Below the pieces are notes generated by a model. The model did no database searches. It was not told where the DNA came from and saw nothing but the letters and a program-made list of their open reading frames with translations. From the NCBI GenBank assembly GCA_022592445.1, contig JABYQR010000079.1, forward strand, positions 80,248-144,247: a DNA stretch of 64,000 nt. Direction: 5' to 3'. Below, piece by piece: positions 1 through 9,560 of the stretch (positions within the stretch are counted from its first letter, which is position 1; every line of letters begins with the position of its first letter). Both the position numbers and the translations under genes were made by a program. The stretch comes from Cytidiella melzeri. Taxonomy: Eukaryota > Basidiomycota > Agaricomycetes > Polyporales > Irpicaceae.

Positions 1-325
1 CGGCGAACCGAACATCAACAAGTTCGAGTTCACCTTCAAGAAAGAGCTGCATCCGACGACAGATTGGAGGATTGTTCGTATTCCGTTGTTTGCCTTTGCT
101 GTCAATACTTACTCGTTGTTTATCCCAGTTTTGATTTAACATATACCGCAGAACGGCATTTGTATCACGATGAATATTGTGGTGACAAAGCATCAGTAAA
201 CCTAGTACGGCAAGAAAAATTCAACGAACACATTACAGAAGGTACAAGGGAGTCTTCAAAGCTTCATGAATGGATTGCCTTCCGTCGAAGTTAATCGTAT
301 GATGCAACCCGTGCGAAGGCGTTCG
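1..325 (+). pseudogene. Inverted partial copy of the unknown gene at 1315-2012
   Basis: This segment is the reverse complement of 1190-1513 with scattered substitutions. Position 1 pairs with 1513 and position 325 with about 1190. It starts in frame with Gly-Glu-Pro-Asn-Ile-Asn-Lys, encodes the same Phe/Lys-rich stretch as the second exon of the gene at 1315-2012, and reaches a TAA earlier than that gene does. The similarity continues about 180 bp past the stop into the 3' flank, so this is a genomic duplication, not a retrocopy. The 5' part lies outside the window, so a complete convergent paralogue cannot be excluded. Confidence 0.75.
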
Positions 326-639
326 AAACATGGCTTTCACCGCACAAGATTTCGATACAGTGAACGATAATTATAAATACGATTCGTATGTACAATTTCT
401 GACAGACCAATGATCGCGCAGACGTTGAATTTGTATTCGAATATGCTTCGAACCATGTTTGCGTAGTTCTTCACAATTCGCTACGCCTATTAGGTCGCCT
501 ACCCGCTTGCAACGTTCGTGAATCGCAAACTGGATTGTACCACGGAAATCTGCGCCGGGGACCGTTTCATATGTTTATCTTTCTGTCAAAAAAATCAGTG
601 TATTTAGCGTCGGCTTAGCCAGGGACTTCATATGTATTT
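326..639. other. Short spacer without a recognised gene
   Basis: AT-rich, unique-looking sequence between the inverted gene copy and the duplicated PTEN fragment. I see no open frame with splice signals and no repeat structure here. Confidence 0.5.
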
Positions 640-1148
640 CACATGCACAATTATTTAAGCAAGAATATGTAGTTTCCGCATCATCCGCGCGAGTGGCCCT
701 GGCAAAACGTTGATCTTCATTCACCCATCTCTACCGCTTGAAGAGCCTCATCGACTGGCCCACCAGCGGCCGCAACCTGAACCGCAGTAGCCAACCCGTC
801 CGGCTCTATCTTGTCTTCCTTCGACTCTGCGCTACGTTGTCTCTCAGGAGGACTGATCACGTCCGCAAGTCCAAGACACCACTTCATCGTGAGGTCGCTG
901 TCGATGATGTTGGCACCGATGCCAATGGGAAAGTCTATTTCCTTACGGCTGAGGTGGAGGGTGACTGTGCTCTCGTCGGGGGTAGAAGGACGGGGGTAGT
1001 TCATGTGGAAAATTAGGATGAGCAGAACCAGACCAGGGGCACCTACGTGAACAAATGTTTTGCCTTCAGTCAGATCATGCACCACTTGGAAAGAAGGCCG
1101 GACTGACTTGTCCCATGTACAACTTGACGCGCACTTCACGAGTTTCAC
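640..1148 (-). pseudogene. Duplicated 3' fragment of the PTEN-like gene (C2 domain end)
   Basis: This is a direct repeat of about 2632-3107, the 3' end of the PTEN-like gene at 2700-4766. It keeps the exon end reading VRVKLYMGQ, the same intron with GT and AG ends, and the next exon with the PRPSTPDESTVTLHLSRKEID core of the C2 domain and the stop codon. Homology ends abruptly near 1140 (3107 in the parent), so phosphatase domain and start are missing. The C-terminal tail differs by several substitutions and a short insertion relative to the parent. A truncated gene remnant is the simplest reading. A small expressed ORF of up to 143 codons stays open across it, but I have no evidence that it is used. 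Confidence 0.75.
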
Positions 1149-1189
1149 CAGCCACGCCTACTGTTAGGTGTAGAACAAGACTTGCATAC

Positions 1190-1513
1190 GAACGCCTTCG
1201 CACGGGTTGCATCGTGTGATCATCTACTACGGAAGGTGATCCATGCATGAAGCTTCGAAGACTCACTCGTACCTTATATAATGAGTTTGCTGAATCTTTC
1301 TTGCCGCACTAGGTTTACTGTTGCCTTGGAACCACAGTATTCATCGTGATACAAATGCTGTTCTGCGGTATACGGTAATTCAAAACTGTGATAAACAACG
1401 AGTAAGTATTGACAGCAAAGGCAGACAACGGAATACGAACAATCCTCCAATCTGTCGTCGGATGCAGCTCTTTCTTGAAGGTGAACTCGAACTTGTTGAT
1501 GTTCGGTTCGCCG
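1190..1513 (-). repeat. Right arm of an inverted repeat (partner 1-325)
   Basis: Reverse-complement partner of 1-325. It covers the 3' half of the coding region of the unknown gene and its 3' flank. The outer limit at about 1190 lies only about 50 bp from the break of the duplicated PTEN fragment, which suggests that both duplications arose in related events. Confidence 0.75.
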
Positions 1514-2012
1514 CCATACTCCCTCGCCAGCTCCACAAACCTCTTCAGCTTCTCCGCATCCTCTGCGAGCTCCTCATGAATGACACTGTAATCGGGATCC
1601 GCCGGGTCTTCAACCTGCTGTGGTCCTTTGTAGTTCACATAGCGGGTGAAGAATACGACGTGTGTGGCCGTCTGGCCGTCAGGCAAGTGACGGTCTACGC
1701 GAAACGACAGCGCGATTCATGGACGGTTTATAGGTGGAGACGTCAGTCAGTCAATTCGTTGGATAGCAGGCGAACATGAAACGAACATAGGGCACGCAAG
1801 GAGTGCTTCCACTGCTCCTTAGGCAGAGTCCGTCTCCACTTGATGTAGGCGGAGAAATAGTCTTGGTACTCTGCGGTATCGTTCTCCTGCTGGTACAAGT
1901 TGCGCTTCACTATCGCCGGTGGTAGCCCTGCGACGAAGCTGATAAAGTCTTCAATAGACAGCTGGTAGCCAATCCAATAAGCGTAGCGGACTTTGGAGAA
2001 CTGTGCGACCAT
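1315..2012 (-). CDS. Small protein of unknown function
   Basis: I do not recognise this protein. Exon 1 starts at the ATG at 2012 (MVAQFSKVRYAYWIGYQLS) and carries an aromatic-rich segment with conserved-looking spacing (YWIGYQL, FVAGLPPAIVKRNLY, YIKWRRTLPKEQW). A probable intron near 1705-1800 joins it to a second exon beginning RHLPDGQTATHVVFFTRYVNYKGP and continuing into an acidic, helical region (HEELAEDAEKLKRFVELA). The donor is weak (T|GTTCGT), and a further intron near the 3' end is possible because both this gene and its inverted copy keep a CAG acceptor there. No signal peptide or membrane segment is visible. The protein would be about 200 residues. The reading frame through both exons and the duplication of the locus support a real gene. 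Confidence 0.55.
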
Positions 2013-2248
2013 GGTTCAAAACAGAGGTTCGAAATTGAACGCGACCTGAGTATATAAGTACACAATCACGCGCTTGCGAGAAACGGCACCTCCTATTGTG
2101 CAACTTGACTGGTGCATTATTGTTCGAATTCATTGTTCGTCGCAGGCAGCAAAAGGTACCGCGAAGATATATATATAATATCGTGGTTTTCATCGCCAGC
2201 GTCTATTCCGAGGTACATACGGCTGGACACGAGCCTAACGCCAGCGAT

Positions 2249-2509
2249 ATGCCTGACGAACGGCAATTCGATCCTGCAGGACAGCTGCCAGTTTTTTTCC
2301 AGCAACGCTTGGACGAGTTACCAGAAAATCCTCCGAAGCACCAGCACCAAGCATATGGCCCGTGGAATGCATCCTTCCAAAGAATTGTGTTTCTCCCGGA
2401 CCATTTCCTCGTGAAGCCTCAGGCATTACTTCGCGAAGAGGCGGCAGAGGGTGAGTGCTGCATACGTAAATAGCCACGCCGGTGCACGGTCTTATTCCGC
2501 GTTGCTACT
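2249..2509 (+). other. Possible exon of an unidentified small gene
   Basis: An ATG at 2249 opens a frame (MPDERQFDPAGQLPVFFQQ) that runs about 67 codons to a consensus donor GTGAGT at about 2451. A second short in-frame segment (acidic, DDEE) follows an AG near 2515. The composition looks protein-like, but the downstream part runs into the 3' end of the PTEN-like gene on the other strand and no end is evident. It may be a gene remnant. I cannot name a family. Confidence 0.2.
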
Positions 2510-2699
2510 ATGGCAGAAGATGACGAGGAGGTGAGAAATACCTCCATCGGTTCGCACAGTGAGTTTGCAGCAATCCAGCAGCTACATTCTCCATGTTTGG
2601 GCTCCGTTACAAACGTATATAACATATGCGCAGCCATTCAAGCAAGAACATGTAGTTTTGGCCTATTCCACGCGAGTGAACCTGACAAAACGTCCATTT

Positions 2700-4766
2700 T
2701 CATTCACCCATCTTTACCGCTTGAAGAGCATCCTCGACTCGCTCACCAGCGGCCGCAACCTGAACGTCCGGATTCGCCTTGCCTTCCCTCATATCTACGC
2801 TTCCTTGTCTCTCAGGAGGACTAGTCACGTCCGCAGGTCCAAGACACCACTTCATCGTGAGGTCGACGTCGATGATGTTAGCACCGATGCCAATGGGAAA
2901 GTCTATCTCCTTGCGGCTGAGGTGGAGGGTGACTGTGCTCTCGTCGGGGGTAGAAGGACGGGGGTGGCTCATGTGGAAGGTTGGGATGAACCAGAACCAG
3001 CCCAGGTGCACCTACGTGAACGAATTTTTCGCCTTCAGTCAGGTTATGCACCACTGGGAAAGAAGGTGACTGACTTGTCCCATGTACAGCTTGACACGGA
3101 CTTCGCGGTTTGCGTCCAAGATGACGCCAGCCTCGGGGTCTACTTTATTTGTGACGTCGTGGATGGATGCTTCATCCGTGTCCACAGCGTTCTGCTTCGC
3201 CTCGTCATTTGCGATGTCTGTATGTGTATGAACCATGTCCCAGTTCGCCGTGGACAAGGGTTGCATAGTGTAGACTACCGTCTTCACATCCTGTTGCTCC
3301 AATTAACACTGGCACTTGACGTGTCACAATACACTTCACTTTGTCAGAGCCTTCTTGACCTTCTGCGTCCTTGCCAACCGCTCCCAACCTAGCAAACGTC
3401 CTTACCATCTTGCCGGTGTCCCATTTCCCATCTGCAAACAACTTGGACAACTCATCTTCTCCTTGATGGTCTGACCCTCTCTTCCGTAGTCCCATCTCCC
3501 CATCCTCAGATCTCGTCACCCTCTCCCACCTCTCAAGCGTCTCCACCAGCTCGTCGTCATACCGTGCTAACGAAGCCCACGCGTGGTTCTTGTTCGGCAT
3601 CTCCACCGTCTTTGCCTTACCAGTCCGATCGATGAACGCGTTCGCCGCTTTGACCAGGTTCGCCTTCAACGTCGATAGCTCCTTCATCCGCAATTTTATG
3701 TGCAGCAACCGCACCTTGGGTGGAGGTGAGCGTTCCTTGGGGTTCAAAGACCAAAGGCCAGGTGGGCCCTGATGTGCGATCAAGAGTGACCAGTAGTAGA
3801 GCCAGCGCCGCTGACTTGGGATGCTCACACCAGCCTTGACTTTGGCGGAAGGCGAAGACGGTCGTTTCATCCGTCCTGCGGTATGTAGCTCAAGGACGTG
3901 CTGCAGGGTGTTCGAATTTGTTGATTTCTGAGGACTGTCTGACGTGGGCTGCACTGTACCGTCAGCAGTGCCTGATACCACGTGCGTTTCTGGAGTAGCC
4001 ATCTCGCGCTTTATGGGATCGTCGGACGAGGAGAAGGTGGTCTCTGACGTGTCGACGTTCAAGCCAACGTCCTCGTCTGCCGGCATGACGTTCATCAGTT
4101 CTTCAGCCTGCTGCTTGGCATTTTCTTGTGCAGTGCGACTGCGTCCGATCGAGGGTGGTTTTGGGGCGTCGGACAGTGTGAGTAGGTATGAACACGCCAT
4201 GGTGCCTGACCTTCCTTTACCAGCTACACGTACCGTTAGGTACATAGTAAGACATATCCAGAATCAAAGACTGTACCTTTGCAGTGTAGTACTGCTACTC
4301 TTTCTGGAGACCCATCCAGCCATGTGCGCATCTCCCGTGCTACAAGAGCCAGAATCGCCAAGGGCGATGCGCTCCACCTTTTTCAGCAAAGATGCAGCTA
4401 CTGCACAACATATGGAACTCACTGGTGGTCCGGGAACGGGTATCTGCTTACGCGGCCGTCAAAGAACGAGGCAGGGTACGAGTTTTCTTTGACGGGGCAA
4501 AAGTTGAACACCCAGTAGTTCTTACCGTGTCGATGCTCGAGGAACTTTTTGGCATCCTCACGTCTATTGCGGTAGAGACCTTCCACACCTTTGGAGGGAT
4601 ATCCCATTACTATCACTCGGTCTGTAATGTACGCCAAATCTACGCGGACGTGAGATGAGTCGCTGTAGAGCAATCGCGTAATAGACGGACCTAGTTCGAG
4701 ATCGAGCTCTTCATCTCTGAATCGTGCCTTGTTCCCAGATACTAGACGGCGAACGAGGTCGGCCAT
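2700..4766 (-). CDS. PTEN/TEP1-like phosphatidylinositol-3,4,5-trisphosphate 3-phosphatase
   Basis: Exon 1 (MADLVRRLVSGNKARFRDEELDLELG) has the family hallmark DLAYITDRVIVMGYPSKGVEGLYRN and ends with YPFPDH. A short exon with TWLDGSPERVAVLHCK joins across an intron to AGKGRSGT, giving the catalytic P-loop HCKAGKGRSGT; human PTEN has a Thr where this protein has Ser. The two basic residues of the loop that favour PIP3 are present. A long low-complexity insert follows, then the C2 region with EVRVKLYMGQ, an intron at about 3002-3070, GWFWFIP and STVTLHLSRKEID, ending at the stop at 2700. Enzymes of this family remove the 3-phosphate of PIP3 at the plasma membrane and oppose PI3-kinase signalling. 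The insert between phosphatase and C2 parts is longer than in animal PTEN. A 3' fragment of this gene is duplicated at 640-1148. Confidence 0.92.
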
Positions 4767-5763
4767 GGTTACAGATCGATGTGGAGATTTGGTTGGTGGG
4801 TTGAGTTAAGGTTGTATGAATCGCTTTACGGTGGCTGTGGACAATGATCTCATAGTTGGGCTGTTTGATTGTCGCGCTAGAGCGATGTCGGATGCAAACG
4901 CAAGCAAGATAAACAGGGTAGTAGCGTTGGGCACAGTGCATCGACAAAGGCGTGAAGATGAACGTTGAATATGTAGAGCGACTCTACGTAGGTAGCTTTC
5001 AAGTTCAAGTGGCACTGTCGCCGTGTTTGAGTTGTCCGAGGCCACGTGGCTCGCGCCCCGCCCTTCGAAGTCGCTGGTTGTCCCTCTCCAATGTGCCGCG
5101 GACAGCAAAAGGTAACTACCTAACCGTTAATAAGTCACAACTTTCAACGAACCCTGACCATTCTTGAGGAATCACACTGAACTACGGTATAGTACTGCTC
5201 AATACTGCAGGCAAAATGAGGGGGGATTGATTACTATTCCTGGTGAGTCCGTAGCTATATTGATCACCAAAAGGACGGCCATGATATTCCTTTTCAAGTA
5301 CGCTCACATTCGGTCACATTTCAGTGGATCGACTTCTGGTTGACTGTGGCGGACAAGGGGCTATACTCAGTTGCAAGGCGTCCGAGCGTGTCGAGTCATA
5401 TCTGCCACAAGTCATCTCGTTTGGTCCTAGTGACCACTAAAGTACTTATCCTATCTCATTGCGCTGTAGAATCAAACCTTCAGCCCTTCTAGTCCCCGAG
5501 TCTATACAGTTCCGCGACTTGCCCCACTTCCGGGGCGCGGCACTTATCCTCCGACGTTCGGGCTGGTCCTAGTTTCACTATGTACAATGCTATAGTTACA
5601 CTAGGCGCAGGTACTTACTTGCAGACTGAACAATGGGACACACAAGCGCATCTTCCCAGCCAGATAACGAGAATGATGGCCGCGGCGCCGGCACGGGGTG
5701 CGAAGCTGATTGCCGCTGATTAGCTGGACCTCGTTCTCCAAATCAGGAACGCTTTGATGGGGC
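4767..5763. other. Intergenic region between divergent genes
   Basis: About 1 kb separates the PTEN-like start from the first plausible exon of the membrane-protein gene. It should hold both promoters. I see no supported gene; short frames here have no coding character and no splice context. Confidence 0.5.
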
Positions 5764-7837
5764 GTGCTCGATGTCCTGAACACGACCTGCGAGCCCTTCC
5801 CGAACATGCTCCGGCTAGTCTTTTCTCTCTCCTGCCACCATCACCTCCGCTCGTCTCCTCGCTGCGTGGATGCACAGCTAGGCGGCACCGCCCTCTCTCT
5901 GAGTTCGCATGCTACTGTACGGCTGGAAGATAGTATGCTTCGTTATATCGCTCTCAGGTTCGTCATCAACACTAAATCTCGGCTAGATACTCTTAGCCTT
6001 CGCTTCCTTCTCACTCATGGACACATACTCTCCGCAGGTCTCTTGAGTAGTTGGATCGCACTACCCGTCTACCCTCGGTTTATTTCTGGCTCGTCATGGG
6101 TCCCAGTTGTGTTCGGAATTGCGAATACCGTACTGCAGTCGATGTTCTGTATAGGTGACCCGGAATACTCTTTACTCTACTATAGGCGAATGTCGCTGAG
6201 TGCGTTCTTCCAGGGCTGGTGTGGCAAATGGATCCGTTTCAGATGCCTCAAGCGTTCTGTATAGGTCGGTTCTTTCACGTCCTTCGTGACTCCAACGCCT
6301 GACCAGAGCAAAAACTCTATACAGCCCAAAGCACTCTCACTCAGGCGTCTTGGTCTTGCATAGCAGGGCTAACGGCAGCAATGTGCTGCGCCACCGCGGC
6401 ATCCTCATCCAACATTGCGCTAACGAGAGGCCTCGTCCAAATGTTAGTTACCATCATTATCGAACAGCTCAATCCCGAACTGACAGTTGGCACCCGCAGA
6501 GCGACAACCCTACCTTCACGGGTTTTCCTCATTTTGATATTCCCTACCCTCGTCTTCGCCCTGAATTTGGGGTTCTCTTTGAGGTTTGACGCGATACAAC
6601 CGCAAGACAGCCTGAACTGCGATGCAACGCAGCCGTTTTGGTACGTCTGACGACGGGTTATCCTACTCCTCTTCATCTGTCATGCATTAATGTTCTACGC
6701 AAAGGATTCGACTGTTAGGATACGCAGGCACCTCGCTATCGCTATCCGTCCCTTCGTTCATCCTTTCTTGCATCACGGCTCTTCGTTTGATGAAGCGTGC
6801 GACACTCCAGCCACAGGTCAGCACACCACCGCAACTTCAAGCGGTGTACAATCACAATACTCTGACCTCTTTGCCCGCTCGCCGTCGCCAACGCACATCT
6901 GAGTATGGTAGCAGCCCGCCAACAATTCCACTCCCTTCTGGAGGACAACCCTCTCCGATTCTACCTCCTTTGTCGCTTCGAATCCCCAAGGCGCTCCTTC
7001 CTGAGAAACCGGCACCTACTCTCTCAGCATTGAAGCACGGTCGACATAATGTGTCTTCCGACAACATCCCCTCACGGCTCTCCCGCCCTTCGAGCAGAAG
7101 TCAGAGTGTACTCAGCCAGTTCACTGCCAGGTCAAGGTCAAGAGGATCTACAATTCAGTTTCAAGACCGGAGCCGACGTGGATCTTATCAAGGCCCTCCT
7201 TCGCCCATTTTATTCAACTCTCCCTCCCGTGCCGAGTCGCACTACCATCCTGTCCTCTTCAATGTCTCATCATCGCCTCAAGATGCAGATACCGACGACA
7301 TCGACAAGGAGAAGGAAGACGCGTCGTTACAGATCAGCCCATATGGGGTTGCCTTGAATGACCTGGACGACGACGCCGTGAGCGGGCCCTTACGCTGGGC
7401 AAAGGACTCCGACCGCGACTCGACGAGCAAGCCCGCATACGACTACTCAATGGCCGAGGACGATGAACCCGGGTTGTATGCGTTTCCGCCCAGCCCACGA
7501 ATTCGCCGATCATCCTCGGATCGTAAGTCTAATTAGGTTCTATCAATCTGCTGTTCACGCTGATGCTGATGATCTTAACTTTGGGTGAGAAGTTCCACCC
7601 TGGATGCAATCCGAGCCGCCAGATCCGAACCCTCGTCTCGGACGCTTTGTCGCTTTCCAGCTGTTGTGCTCGTCTTTGCAGATTCTGGCGGCGGTGTCGA
7701 CGTTGGTCGACCTTGCCTCTCGACGGTCAACGCCTTCGAGGGTTGGCACGCAGCATGTCGCGTTGCTCCTCATTACGTGGGTACCTGCGCTCCTTTTAGG
7801 TATGATTGCGGCGCGCAGGTTCCTGAGTCGTGCGTGA
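5764..7837 (+). CDS. Multi-pass membrane protein, possibly a GPCR-like receptor
   Basis: Several hydrophobic segments lie in exons that join cleanly. An exon at about 6341-6640 holds SWSCIAGLTAAMCC and VFLILIFPTLVFALNLGFSL. A GTACGT intron (6641-6704) leads to PFWIRLLGYAGTSLSLSVPSF, another membrane span, ending in a basic LRLMKR. A soluble loop of about 270 residues rich in Ser, Pro and Arg follows. An intron at 7523-7592 then leads to two last spans (FVAFQLLCSSLQILAAV and VALLLITWVPALLLGMIAA). The order of spans, long polar loop and two terminal spans resembles a seven-helix receptor with a large third intracellular loop; that assignment is inference. The 5' exons are uncertain: I place the start at 5764, but the frame before 6341 may be wrong. 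Confidence 0.45.
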
Positions 7838-8184
7838 CATGATTTCATTTGGCACTCTTGTACTATACCGTGTACAGCCTCTTTGGCTGCATACCTCCCC
7901 CCTCTAGCACATCACCCTTCATCTTAATTAGACACCACACACGTTCCTTGGTCTCGCTGTCATGTTGTTGGCTTCGTTATCACACACTCACTTACGTTCG
8001 TAACCGAGTTGTACTTCACTTGTAATCCTAGTATTCCCGTGTAATTTTCATCGCCTTCGCTCTCCTAGTACCAATGACGATTGTCATTCTATGGGAAGCT
8101 TACAGATATACAATCGTAAAGCAGACGAGGATATGTAGACGTTCAGCGACCCAAACTACAGACCGCTAGATTGTGCGCCTGCAC
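7838..8184. other. Intergenic region between convergent genes
   Basis: Pyrimidine-rich spacer of about 350 bp between the 3' ends of the membrane-protein gene and the CBS-domain gene. It probably contains both transcript ends. No gene is visible. Confidence 0.5.
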
Positions 8185-9030
8185 TCAGAAACCGCGCCTG
8201 GTGACGAAGTTCTGTACAGCGCTATTGAGTCGATGGCGAGAAGAAGCGATTCATGAAGAGAACGGGACCCACCTCAAGATCCTGTTTTGTGACTACGGCG
8301 AGAACGAATTTTCGGTCCCAGTCTGTCACTGGAAAAAAAGGGATTAGCTGCCAGATCTTCCTTTATGCTAGCTGGTCCGAGATGGTGATGGGACCCCGTA
8401 CACACACACACACACCTAACGCGAAGAGCTTGTCTTGCAGGAATTGCTCTAGATCCGCGAGAGGCGTCCAGGGGGTGATGACAATGTAGGGTTGGGATGG
8501 TTCGCGTCGGAATTTGATGGTGTATTTGATAACCTTGTCATCCTGGCAAAGAACTCTCAGCAAACTTGCTGGAATATGACCTGGAAATGCGTACCGGATT
8601 AGCCTCGCGCTTTTCCCATTTTGATTTGAGGTTTGCTACGTCGACGTATCCGAGTGGCTTTCGTCTGCGGTCTAGAACTCTGGTTGTTGTTGGTGGAGGG
8701 AGGTAAGTTTGTAGGTAGGGGAGAGGTGTTTGGAGGAAGTGGTGAGGAGGTAGTGCTTACGGTATGTGAGAGAAGTCACGCTCGTAGGCTAGTTCTATGG
8801 CGCGTGAGATGGCTTCGCCCGAGGGTAATGCGAATGCTGGTGGTAGTTGTAGGTCCTGTTATAATCATGGGACATGCAGGATACATAGCCAAGATGGATT
8901 GAATAATGATGTTTGGTGTACCGACATAAGTATGCGTTCGACGTACCTCTACCACAGCACCGCGGTACTTGTCTGACGACATGAGCGGTATTGAAGACTG
9001 TTTGGGAGTGGATATGGTCTCTGTCGCCAT
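8185..9030 (-). CDS. CBS-domain protein
   Basis: The ATG at 9030 opens MATETISTPKQSSIPLMSSDKYRGAVVE. After an intron comes DLQLPPAFALPSGEAISRAIELAYERDFSHIP, then a segment with LDRRRKPLGYVDVANLKSKWEK, which is the typical end of a first CBS motif. The second motif starts at VIKYTIKFRR and contains YIVITPWTPLADLEQFL and, after an intron that begins inside a GT dinucleotide run near 8400, FALVTDWDRKFVLAVVTKQDLENF. The last exon ends at RRGF and TGA (8185-8187). CBS pairs bind adenosyl compounds and act as regulatory modules; no enzyme domain is fused here, so it is a stand-alone CBS pair. Partner and ligand are unknown. The protein is about 175-190 residues. Confidence 0.8.
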
Positions 9031-9560
9031 GAGTGCTGAGGTCGACGGTGGCCGTTGAAGTTCAAAGATGAAAAGGCGTCCTCATGCTTTGCAGAAATCG
9101 GCCCACTTGTCCATCGCCTCGTTCGATCAGCCCATCTTTAACTTTGGTGTCCGGATTTAAAGTGCAACAGAGGTCGGGTGTATGCTTTACTTTTTGGCTC
9201 TCCGATGATGTGTCTAGCTTGCCATATGTACTCGAAGATGGGATGCGAAACAGCGAAAGCTGGTAGTTGGAGATTACCATCATAGTAACGAGTAAGTAGC
9301 GCTTGTTACCAGTTTGTTACTGTTGAATACAGTTGATACTTATACCCTACAAACGTGGTTGATGTTGATCGTTATCTCGTCTTACTATTACTTATAGCAA
9401 TTGCGAGGGGTTGAGGCGCAGGCCGCTTGCCTGAAAACGCTCATCCCTCTGTACATCCATCGGCAGCTCATCCTGGCTTCCCGGCACATTCCTCTTTCTT
9501 TTTCTTGTGCTCTGAAGAGCAACAAGAGCAGAGGACAAGTGAAAGCATCTGTGGTTGTAA
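9031..9560. other. Divergent promoter region
   Basis: About 530 bp between the start of the CBS-domain gene on the minus strand and the start of the next gene on the plus strand. It must serve as a shared or back-to-back promoter. I see no gene or clear palindrome in it. Confidence 0.5.

Noticed and set aside
3944..4492. 182-codon plus-strand frame over the PTEN-like gene
   Set aside because: Lies antisense to the catalytic exons and low-complexity insert of a gene with clear family motifs; its own translation has no recognisable domain.
8400..8416. CA/GT dinucleotide run as a regulatory repeat
   Set aside because: On the coding strand it forms the 5' end of an intron of the CBS-domain gene (donor within the GT run); short runs like this are common and need no special role.
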